Assembly (NCBI GenBank): GCA_029262975.1
Contig: JAJCYJ010000441.1
Coordinates: 1-9,367, forward strand
Source of the DNA: Saprospiraceae bacterium
Lineage (GTDB): Bacteria; Bacteroidota; Bacteroidia; Chitinophagales; Saprospiraceae
Length of the DNA stretch: 9,367 bases
Direction of reading: 5' to 3'
Part shown: piece by piece, positions 1 to 5,709 of the stretch
Numbering within the stretch: position 1 is the stretch's first letter
Layout: every line of letters starts with the position of its first letter
The notes under the pieces: model-generated
The model's database searches: none
What the model was told of the DNA's origin: nothing
Seen by the model: only the letters and a program-made list of their open reading frames with translations
Translations under genes and position numbers: made by a program

Positions 1-833
1 TTGTCGTAATAAGTGGAGCAGGATCGGGCATTGGTAAAGCGCTCGCTATCAACCTTGCTAAACACGGTGCGCATCTTGCTTTGAGCGATATCAATTCAGA
101 GCGTTTGAGGCAAACGGCTAAAGAAGTAAGTGATGCAGGAGCACAGGTTCATCAACAAGTACTCGATGTTGGAGATTGGGAAGCTTATCAACGATATAGC
201 GACCAAGTAATAGCTCATTTTGGTCATGTCGATATTGTAATCAATAATGCAGGTGTAGCGTTGGGTTCTTTTACATTGGAGGATGTGACGATCGAAAGGT
301 TTAAGTGGCTGATGGATATAAATTTTTGGGGCATGGTTTACGGTTCCAAGACTTTTTTCCCACATCTTAAAAAGCGTACTGAGAGTACACTTGTCAATAT
401 ATCAAGTATTCTTGGTTTAGCAGCAATTGGAAAACAAGCTCCTTATTGTTCTTCTAAATTTGCGATAAGGGGGTTTTCAGAATCCTTGAGAATGGAAGCT
501 GCAATGGATCACCCACATGTTAATATTTTGTCTGTTCATCCAGGGGGTATACAGACAAATATTGCTCGAGATGCTAATTGGGGGGATCGTGATATCAGCG
601 AAGAAGAAAAGGAGCGCCTGGCCGTAGAGTTTGAAAAAACTTTTATCAACACACCAGACTATGCTGCAGAGAAAATTATTAAGGCAATCAGAAAAAACAA
701 AAAACGACTATTAATAGGAAAAGATGCTAAAAGCATTTGGAGGATAGTAAGTTGGTTTCCGGTCAGTTATACGAAGCTTCTTTTAAAGGGATTCCTTAAA
801 GAGTTGAAAGATCTTGACCCGGTTGTAAAATAA
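1..833 (+). CDS. Short-chain dehydrogenase/reductase (SDR), 5'-truncated by the window edge
   Basis: The reading frame is open from base 3 to the TAA at 831-833, giving 276 residues. The true start lies before the window, probably only a few residues upstream, because the first visible residues VVISGAGSGIG are the first beta strand and glycine-rich dinucleotide loop of a classical SDR. Counting from the first visible codon, NNAG is at about 81-84, the helix-4 Asn at about 107 (DINFWG), the catalytic Ser at 134/135 (NISS) and YxxxK at 148-152 (YCSSK). All four members of the catalytic tetrad are present. An Asp after the second strand (ALSDIN) favours NAD(H) over NADP(H), by family knowledge. 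The basic, hydrophobic C-terminal tail may touch membrane. The substrate cannot be told from sequence. The in-frame TTG at 81 would remove the cofactor loop, so it is not the start. Confidence 0.93.
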   Translation, partial: VVISGAGSGIGKALAINLAKHGAHLALSDINSERLRQTAKEVSDAGAQVHQQVLDVGDWEAYQRYSDQVIAHFGHVDIVINNAGVALGSFTLEDVTIERFKWLMDINFWGMVYGSKTFFPHLKKRTESTLVNISSILGLAAIGKQAPYCSSKFAIRGFSESLRMEAAMDHPHVNILSVHPGGIQTNIARDANWGDRDISEEEKERLAVEFEKTFINTPDYAAEKIIKAIRKNKKRLLIGKDAKSIWRIVSWFPVSYTKLLLKGFLKELKDLDPVVK

Positions 834-916
834 CTCCGAAGACTTTTCTGCCGATGATTCGGACGAGAGATATTTCTAATTTTACCAATCTTAAAAAGTT
901 AGTAAAAATGAGGATT

Positions 917-952
917 AAAAAAGAAAGACTGATTGTATAAATCAGCCTTTCT
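917..952 (-). terminator. Intrinsic terminator for the small exported-protein gene
   Basis: Read on the minus strand, AGAAAGGCTGATT and AATCAGTCTTTCT form a 13-bp stem around a 5-nt loop and run straight into six T's. One pair is G-U on the minus-strand RNA but would be an A-C mismatch on the plus-strand RNA, and only the minus side has the T tract. Direction is therefore clear. It lies about 115 bases beyond the stop of the gene at 1066-1413. Confidence 0.75.
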
Positions 953-1065
953 ATAAACAAAATCAATCAACTTACTACTCGATTTGTGCTTTTTAATTCA
1001 ATTAAATTTCATTTAGGTAACTCATATAAATTGCCTTTTTCATGATGACAATGAATTTTAATTAG

Positions 1066-1413
1066 CTACCCGACTTCTTGAAAAGTGATTGGCAGTATAT
1101 ATACCTTATTTGCTTTTAAGTCCCTGTTTTTTAGCGACTTATAATTCAAGGCATATTTAATCTTCTGGTCGACATTATTACTGCTTGTACGTAACACAAC
1201 AACTTCATTAGAAGTATTAATCATAAAGTGAACCTTGACGGTTTTCTCTTTAAGTGTTGTAAAATCAAAGTTAATACTCTTGACAAGGGACTGAATTTCC
1301 TTAACAGCCTCAGATTTGGTTGGCTTCTCATCAGAATTTGGAGAATTGGCAAAAGTTGGAGCCACTAACGCAAGTACTAAAATAGCACTAAACAAACTTT
1401 TTTTGAATTTCAT
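1066..1413 (-). CDS. Small exported protein with a TonB C-terminal-like fold, function unknown
   Basis: This encodes 115 residues from an ATG at 1413. Residues 1-22 form a clear Sec signal peptide: a basic start (MKFKK), a hydrophobic core and an Ala-rich end (APTFA, then NS). A short linker rich in Lys, Glu and Ser follows, then a domain at about 45-113 with alternating strands (VKVHFMINTSNEVVVL) and a YVLPI-like final strand (VYILPITF). This resembles the small TonB-C-like periplasmic proteins common in Bacteroidota, whose role is not established. There is no lipobox cysteine and no transmembrane segment after the signal, so a soluble periplasmic location is likely. The gene stands alone and convergent to the SDR, with its own terminator. 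I saw no consensus Bacteroidota promoter upstream. The fold assignment rests on pattern recognition only. Confidence 0.78.
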   Translation of the reverse strand: MKFKKSLFSAILVLALVAPTFANSPNSDEKPTKSEAVKEIQSLVKSINFDFTTLKEKTVKVHFMINTSNEVVVLRTSSNNVDQKIKYALNYKSLKNRDLKANKVYILPITFQEVG

Positions 1414-1792
1414 GATAACAAGGTTTACAGGTGAAAAAATGGTTGAGTCAGAATTGAGACACAGTGATCAGCTGTAAATGTTAGAGACGTCTTTATTATC
1501 AATATATCTGACGTCTATAGAACGGTTGAATATTGGCTGAAGTTACATGAGTCTTTGATGCAAGCCATTTATATAGACGAATTTATGATGCAATTCGATG
1601 AATGATTAAGCTGAAACCATAGAAATTATTGGTGCTCCAGGTATTTACAGAATATAGTTCTTAAATAATTCAAAAAGTTTTGTTAAGATTATTTCAAGAC
1701 TCTTGCTATCGGAACTTTTCACTTTTGCAGAACCATGTTTTTATCCGAGTCCTCATTTAAATCATAAAAGGTTGGAGCAGGCGTGATCATAA

Positions 1793-1933
1793 ATGAACCG
1801 GACAGTTGAGTTGTCGTGGTTAATTACAGCAGGCCTTTTATACTCTTCCAATTTTTTGTCCTTTAAATTAAATATTTATTGGTATACATGTTGTATTACC
1901 ATATTTGTATTATGTTGTTCATCAGTATTTTAA
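1793..1933 (+). CDS. Doubtful 46-codon hydrophobic small ORF
   Basis: The frame ATG...TAA encodes 46 residues beginning MNRTVELSWLITAGLLYSS and ending in a second hydrophobic, Cys-rich stretch (CCITIFVLCCSS). If expressed it would be a membrane peptide with one or two hydrophobic spans. Against it: AT-rich DNA readily yields Phe/Leu/Ile-rich frames of this length by chance, there is no ribosome binding site, and the candidate nuclease promoter lies inside it. I list it as a possibility only. Confidence 0.18.
   Translation: MNRTVELSWLITAGLLYSSNFLSFKLNIYWYTCCITIFVLCCSSVF
1879..1907 (+). promoter_or_regulatory. Possible Bacteroidota-type promoter for the nuclease gene
   Basis: TTG at 1879-1881 lies 18 bases before CATATTTG at 1900-1907, which matches seven of eight positions of the TAnnTTTG box used by Bacteroidota sigma factors. 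Transcription would begin near 1914, leaving roughly 100 nt before the ATG at 2015. The spacer is slightly short and one box position is wrong, so the call is weak. Confidence 0.35.
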
Positions 1934-2014
1934 GATCTATTAACAAAAGCATTTGTGGGACATGTTAAAACATTGAACTATGTGAAAAATCGTCGGCATT
2001 TACATACTCACTTT

Positions 2015-3169
2015 ATGTTTGATGATTATCTTCGCATCGTGCGTCTTAGATGGATCTATACAATCACTTGTGCTACTTGCTTTTATGGCTTGACCTGTGC
2101 TCAGATTTTTCCAAATCTGGAAGGAGATGAATTATTTACAGCGGTAGTCGAGACTTATAAGCCAAACTTCGTAGAAACCTATTCTGTTGCACGGGAGTTG
2201 ATGTATAAGGAGATTTATAATGTCGGAGATTCTGTGCATACTATTTATTCCGGCCATAAGCTTTTTCTTCCTCCTGATGAAGAATTTCCGATTCAATTTC
2301 TTGCGATGAATGCTACCGCTGATGGAATCAATGCAGAGCACATTTATCCTAGATCAAAAGGGGCACGAGAAGAATATGGTAATGCCTATTCGGATTTGCA
2401 CAATCTTGCTCCGGCTAAGTGGTCAGTAAACGAAGCAAGGGCGAATTTTCCCTTTAAAAATATCATGGATGAGAAGACCGACTGCTGGTATTACAGGGAC
2501 AAGGTTACACGATCTCTTGCTGAACTAAGCAATGACATGATTAACAGTTATTCTGAAGTTGCAGGTGTTGGAACCTTCGAAGGAGAATTTGAACCTCGCG
2601 AAGATAAGAAAGGTGATATAGCAAGAAGTGTCTTTTACTTTTATACGATGTATCGAAATGAGGCATTGCAAGATGATCCTGAATTTTTTAATTCCATGAA
2701 AGCTGATTTGTGTGAATGGCATAATGAGGATCCTGTAGACGAAGTAGAAATGGATCGTAATCTCATGAAAGCTATGGTTCAGGACGGGAAGACAAATCCT
2801 TTTATTATGGATTGTGGTCTCGTGAATCGAATGTACTGTAGTGATCATACAGTCTCTTCATGTAGCAATCTGACTACCTCTATCGATGATATATTCTTGA
2901 AAGGTGAAGCACTGAATCCTGCAATAAAAATATATCCCAATCCCAACGATGGCATTTTTACCCTTGATATAAGTAACATAACACCTGGGGATTATAAAGT
3001 GGATATATATTTCCTGTCAGGACAACTTATCTACAGTCTTAATGAACACTTAGACTACTTTAATTCTATTAATATGTGGAATGCCAAGAGTGGCCTGCAT
3101 ATTATTCATATAGCAAACCACGATACCGGCCGAAAATATTCTGGCCTTTTTGAAGTAATAAAGTCCTAA
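2015..3169 (+). CDS. Secreted endonuclease I family nuclease with T9SS C-terminal sorting domain
   Basis: From the ATG at 2015 the protein has 384 residues; a GTG at 1955 would add 20. I prefer 2015 because a basic stretch (RIVRLRW) and hydrophobic core then form a Sec signal, with cleavage likely after TCA at residue 29. The nuclease domain spans about 35-275 and shows the endonuclease I (His-Me finger) signatures: EHIYPRSKG (108-116) with the candidate catalytic His109, SDLHNLAP (126-133), VNEARANFPF (138-147) and FEPREDKKGDIAR (192-204). After a linker, residues 304-384 form a T9SS type A sorting domain, starting IKIYPNPNDG and ending in SGLFEVIKS. The family cuts DNA or RNA with a divalent metal. 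The tail predicts export through T9SS and surface anchoring or release, where it could digest environmental nucleic acid. The gene is transcribed alone. Confidence 0.93.
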   Translation: MFDDYLRIVRLRWIYTITCATCFYGLTCAQIFPNLEGDELFTAVVETYKPNFVETYSVARELMYKEIYNVGDSVHTIYSGHKLFLPPDEEFPIQFLAMNATADGINAEHIYPRSKGAREEYGNAYSDLHNLAPAKWSVNEARANFPFKNIMDEKTDCWYYRDKVTRSLAELSNDMINSYSEVAGVGTFEGEFEPREDKKGDIARSVFYFYTMYRNEALQDDPEFFNSMKADLCEWHNEDPVDEVEMDRNLMKAMVQDGKTNPFIMDCGLVNRMYCSDHTVSSCSNLTTSIDDIFLKGEALNPAIKIYPNPNDGIFTLDISNITPGDYKVDIYFLSGQLIYSLNEHLDYFNSINMWNAKSGLHIIHIANHDTGRKYSGLFEVIKS

Positions 3170-3339
3170 ATACTCATACGCCGGGTTACCCCTTTAACTT
3201 GGTGCATAGCTTTTGGTCAAAACGGGTTTTATTATTGATCAACAAGCTTACTGTCTTAGTCATAATTGATTGATGGTTAATCCAAGCTGATTTTTTATAT
3301 GTGGCTTTTAATCTATATTTATCTGACAAACAATCAACC

Positions 3340-3588
3340 ATGCTTTTAAAATTGTTATTAATTGGCCTAGTTGCAGGAAGTGTAGCTAAAATTATCACAC
3401 CTCAAGAAGAAAAAGGAGGATGGTTATCATCACTTTTGATCGGTGTGGTGGGTGCCATAGCCGGTGGATTTTTATCCCGACTACTGGGGTTTTCAGTGGA
3501 AAATATTTTAGGTTCTTTAGTAGTGGCCGTAATTGGATCATTAATCGTTCTGTACATATATCACAGGTATTTAACCAAATATTTCTGA
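3340..3588 (+). CDS. GlsB/YeaQ/YmgE-type small membrane protein (transglycosylase-associated family)
   Basis: This encodes 82 residues from the ATG at 3340. A GTG at 3301 would add 13 polar residues before the first membrane helix, which does not fit the family. Three glycine-rich hydrophobic spans are visible: about 2-19 (LLIGLVAGSVA), 29-50 (LLIGVVGAIAGGFLSRLLG) and 55-75 (ILGSLVVAVIGSLIVLYIY). The turn after the first span carries KGGW, and the GAIAGGF pattern in the second is typical of the family. Length matches the usual 80-90 residues. Members are inner-membrane proteins often linked to stress responses; the family name is historical and transglycosylase activity has not been demonstrated by sequence. 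A 30-base gap separates it from the next gene on the same strand, so co-transcription is plausible. Confidence 0.9.
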   Translation: MLLKLLLIGLVAGSVAKIITPQEEKGGWLSSLLIGVVGAIAGGFLSRLLGFSVENILGSLVVAVIGSLIVLYIYHRYLTKYF

Positions 3589-3618
3589 ATTATTTGACGA
3601 AATTAATTACAACTCACT

Positions 3619-4041
3619 ATGAAAAATCTTGTCTTTATTTTAACGCTCGCACTCGTTGGGAGTTTTTGCTTTTCTTCATGTTCATCCAGCAGAGGAGGAG
3701 TAGCTAATGAAAAATCTTCTAAGGCCACAAAACTTTTAGGAGAAGGTCAGATTAATAATAATCTAGCTGATCTATTGAGAAAAAATACACCGCTGAATGT
3801 CCAGGGCCAACATCCAAATGTGAATATAGATATAAGAGGCATCAATACAATTAAAGGCGATTCACGCCCATTTTTTATAATTGATGGTGTACGCATGGGC
3901 AGAAGTTATGCACAAGCTAATAATGCTGTCAACGTTGCCAATGTAAAAAGGATTCGGGTATTGAAAAATTTGTCTGAATTGGCAGTCTATGGAGAAGATG
4001 GTGTGAATGGAGTTATAATAATAGAACACGCTAATCAATAA
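3619..4041 (+). CDS. Lipoprotein consisting of a stand-alone TonB-receptor plug-like domain
   Basis: This encodes 140 residues. A signal peptide ends in a lipobox at FSSC, with Cys21 the predicted lipidated residue, followed by CSSSRGG. From about residue 47 to the end it matches a SusC-type plug: NNLADLLRKNTPLNVQG, then NIDIRGINTI (69-78), FFIIDGVRMG (85-94), VKRIRVLKNLSELAVYGEDG (109-128) and the closing strand GVNGVIIIEH. In full receptors this domain sits inside a beta barrel of several hundred residues. Here the protein ends cleanly at the end of the plug, and the barrel does not follow in any frame; the next gene is a VOC enzyme 10 bases on. Independent plug-like lipoproteins are known in Bacteroidota genomes but their role is not settled. 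It may bind a TonB-system or outer-membrane partner, which is inference. The lack of acidic residues after Cys21 gives no support for surface display. Confidence 0.85.
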   Translation: MKNLVFILTLALVGSFCFSSCSSSRGGVANEKSSKATKLLGEGQINNNLADLLRKNTPLNVQGQHPNVNIDIRGINTIKGDSRPFFIIDGVRMGRSYAQANNAVNVANVKRIRVLKNLSELAVYGEDGVNGVIIIEHANQ

Positions 4042-4051
4042 GCATCAGTAA

Positions 4052-4474
4052 GTGAGCATCAGACCTTTTCATTTAGCCGTTCCTGTCGATGATGTACAAA
4101 AAGCCAGAAAATTCTACAGGGATATTCTCGGATGTTCTGAAGGAAGATCAGCCGAACAATGGGTAGACTTTGATTTTTTCGGACATCAATTTGTTATCCA
4201 CTATAAAAAGAAAGGAGACTCAGAAGAATTACACCATAATGCAGTTGATGGACATGACGTACCTGTTCCGCATTATGGTGTCGTTCTTGAATGGGAAGAT
4301 TGGGAAAAACTTGCCGATACTCTAAACAAGCAGGGAATCAAATTTATCATTGAACCTTATATTAGGTTTAAGGGTGAAGTGGGAGAGCAAGCGACCATGT
4401 TCTTCCTGGATCCATGTGGGAATGCACTTGAATTCAAAGCATTTAAGGATATTTCGCAGCTCTTCGCGAAATAG
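4052..4474 (+). CDS. VOC-superfamily (glyoxalase/dioxygenase fold) metalloenzyme
   Basis: This encodes 140 residues from a GTG at 4052, 10 bases after the preceding stop. The start is fixed by the family's N-terminal pattern, with FHLAVPV at 6-12. Two beta-alpha-beta-beta-beta modules are visible: residues 5-52 and about 70-130. Candidate metal ligands are His7, His74 (VPHYGVVL) and Glu127 (GNALEFKAF), in the usual VOC positions. The conserved stretches AEQWVDFDFFGHQ (34-46), VDGHDVPVPHYG (65-76) and EPYIRFKGEVGEQATMFFLD (101-120) mark a well-conserved subfamily annotated only as glyoxalase or bleomycin-resistance-like. The reaction is unknown. It is probably cytoplasmic and may be co-transcribed with the plug lipoprotein, but nothing links them functionally. 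Confidence 0.93.
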   Translation: MSIRPFHLAVPVDDVQKARKFYRDILGCSEGRSAEQWVDFDFFGHQFVIHYKKKGDSEELHHNAVDGHDVPVPHYGVVLEWEDWEKLADTLNKQGIKFIIEPYIRFKGEVGEQATMFFLDPCGNALEFKAFKDISQLFAK

Positions 4475-4496
4475 AAAACTTTGAGATTTTATTCTG

Positions 4497-4601
4497 TTAT
4501 CGCAACTCTTTCACCATGATAAGAGATGTGCCCTCCTTCCTTGAAATTTGAAATCCGTTTCTTTTTTAAAGCCTCCTCGCATGATTTCTACTATCCACAC
4601 T
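4497..4601 (-). pseudogene. Truncated, stop-interrupted copy of the GNAT acetyltransferase 3' end
   Basis: Read on the minus strand this segment encodes SVDSRNHARRL, a stop, then KRNGFQISRKEGTSLIMVKEL. It aligns without gaps to the last 33 residues of the intact protein (SVDNRNHAKRLYQRSGF...). By hand count 14 of 99 bases differ: eight changes are silent, five replace a residue, and one turns the Tyr146 codon TAT into TAA (4566-4568). The normal TGA stop has become CGA, followed directly by TAA at 4497-4499. Similarity ends sharply at 4601/4602 (matching 5307/5308 in the intact gene), where unrelated hairpin-rich sequence begins, so motif A and everything before it are missing. It cannot encode a working enzyme. 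Confidence 0.87.
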
Positions 4602-4643
4602 GAAATTATTGTTACTTTTCCGAGCGTTGAAAAATAGCCAAAA

Positions 4644-4668
4644 AACCTGCCTGACTGGCAGGTAGGTT
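4644..4668. repeat. CCTGCCTG palindrome, copy 1 (terminator-like on the minus strand)
   Basis: AACCTGCCTG and CAGGTAGGTT form a 10-bp stem, with one G-T position, around a 5-base loop. On the minus strand the second arm runs into TTTTTT then GGC, as in an intrinsic terminator, although one pair is then A-C. It could end transcripts from folC and the acetyltransferase gene, about 540 bases past the latter's stop. A related palindrome in a similar context lies at 9139-9170. Confidence 0.6.
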
Positions 4669-4889
4669 CGCGAATTTAAGCCAATGATCAAGGCCGTCAC
4701 CACTGGCTGACGCCATTCCAACCAAAGGTCGGCAGGCTCTTCATTTAAGACTATCGTCTTAGGTCTTTTCAAGACTTCATTTTGTTCTCCCTCTAAGCCA
4801 GGCATCCCTCGACCAACCAAATTCGCCTGTCGCGCTTTCTCTAGCTATGTGCGAAACCTTCAAACTATTCTTTTTACAAATGCCCGCTA

Positions 4890-4910
4890 CTGGAAAAGTC
4901 TCTTTTCCAG
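4890..4910. repeat. Perfect 9-bp inverted repeat with 3-base loop
   Basis: CTGGAAAAG, TCT, CTTTTCCAG form a perfect hairpin. Neither side is followed by a T tract, so it is not an ordinary intrinsic terminator. Two more hairpins follow within 80 bases: AAAACTG/CAGTTTT at 4938-4957 and GGACAG/CTGTCC at 4971-4987. Confidence 0.7.
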
Positions 4911-5205
4911 ATCCCATCTTAAATTTTGACGGATTAGAAAACTGTGTTTTCAGTTTTAATCATTGACCTAGGACAGAACCGCTGTCCAAGATTGTATGAG
5001 CGCCAAAGTGCAAGCATTAGTCATAAAACCCACTGTCAAGTAGACATGTGACGCACATCCTCTTGCATACCCGAATATCAGGGCAACTCGCAACTGGAAT
5101 ATGAGGTCCAGTCACCGGTTACGGGTTGTGTGATGGCATGAGGTTCGAGGGAGAGAGTATGAACTTGCTGTGATGAAGACACAAGAACTAACTGCACAAT
5201 TATAA

Positions 5206-5709
5206 TCACAGCTCTTTCATCATGATAAGTGACGTGCCCTCCTTTCTCGAAATTTGAAACCCGCTTCTTTGATAAAGTCTCTTTGCATGATTTCTATTAT
5301 CCACACTTAGGGATAAGGCTTGAACATTCAGGGAGGCATATTTTTCGCTGATTAAACTAAGCAGTTGGTTCCCTATACCTTGATTTCTAAATGCTGGTTT
5401 AATAGCCATACTCAGTTCAGGAATTAAATCATCTACATAACCATATCCCTTGTTTGGATGTATGAACATCCTGCCCCATATAGCACCAACTAATTGTCTA
5501 TCGACAACTGCGACAAATGAAACATCACCCTTTTGATTTCCCCAATTTTCAGTATATCTGGCAATATCTGGATTGTCTAAAATAGATCGTTCGAATGGTT
5601 TGCCTCCTTCCGGGACGAACAACGCTGCATATAGCATTTCATTTAAAAAGTCATATTCTGAAGAATCTAACTCCCGATAGATTATTTTTGCGTCAGATTT
5701 ATTGGTCAT
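5206..5709 (-). CDS. GNAT-family N-acetyltransferase
   Basis: This encodes 167 residues from an ATG at 5709 to a TGA at 5206-5208. The GNAT core is clear: strand 4 and motif A at about 98-120 (ELSMAIKPAFRNQGIGNQLL) with the acetyl-CoA pyrophosphate loop RNQGIG at 108-113, then motif B at about 131-152 (ALSLSVDNRNHAKRLYQRSG), where Asn138 and Tyr146 sit in usual cofactor-contact and catalytic positions. The family transfers an acetyl group from acetyl-CoA to an amine. The acceptor, whether small molecule or protein, cannot be predicted. The start codon lies inside the last codons of folC (11-base overlap, different frame), which suggests translational coupling and a shared transcript. A decayed copy of its last 33 codons lies about 600 bases downstream. 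Confidence 0.93.
   Translation of the reverse strand: MTNKSDAKIIYRELDSSEYDFLNEMLYAALFVPEGGKPFERSILDNPDIARYTENWGNQKGDVSFVAVVDRQLVGAIWGRMFIHPNKGYGYVDDLIPELSMAIKPAFRNQGIGNQLLSLISEKYASLNVQALSLSVDNRNHAKRLYQRSGFQISRKEGTSLIMMKEL

Larger units (their letters stand above)
1414..2014. other. AT-rich intergenic spacer of about 600 bases
   Basis: No convincing gene is present. The contents I can point to are two GACGTC palindromes 24 bp apart (1486-1491 and 1510-1515), a doubtful 46-codon hydrophobic ORF at 1793-1933, and a weak promoter-like pair at 1879-1907. CACTTTTG at 1720-1727 resembles a Bacteroidota -7 box but has no TTG at the right distance. No tRNA cloverleaf or repeat array was found by eye. 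Confidence 0.6.
4475..5205. other. Intergenic region without an intact gene: gene remnant plus hairpin-rich DNA
   Basis: The left part (4497-4601) is a decayed copy of the 3' end of the acetyltransferase gene at 5206-5709. The rest has no coding frame I believe, and is packed with inverted repeats at 4644-4668, 4695-4712, 4746-4761, 4763-4775, 4890-4910, 4938-4957 and 4971-4987. By eye it is richer in G+C than the flanking genes, especially 5030-5160. I recognise no tRNA, tmRNA, RNase P RNA, SRP RNA or complete group II intron here. Confidence 0.7.

Noticed and set aside
922..952. Terminator of the SDR gene on the plus strand
   Set aside because: The plus-strand stem has an A-C mismatch and no T tract follows; both features favour the minus strand instead.
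2132..2848. Minus-strand open frames opposite the nuclease gene
   Set aside because: The plus-strand frame carries clear nuclease motifs throughout; the opposite frames have no domain and are shadows.
4566..4820. Open frame of 84 codons on the minus strand
   Set aside because: Its end is the in-frame remnant of the acetyltransferase copy and the remainder crosses hairpins with no domain; it is a by-product of the junction rather than a gene.
4849..5205. Possible group II intron relic
   Set aside because: GTGCG at 4849 resembles an intron 5' end and the segment is structured, but I could find no domain V, no exon-like boundary and no reverse transcriptase gene.
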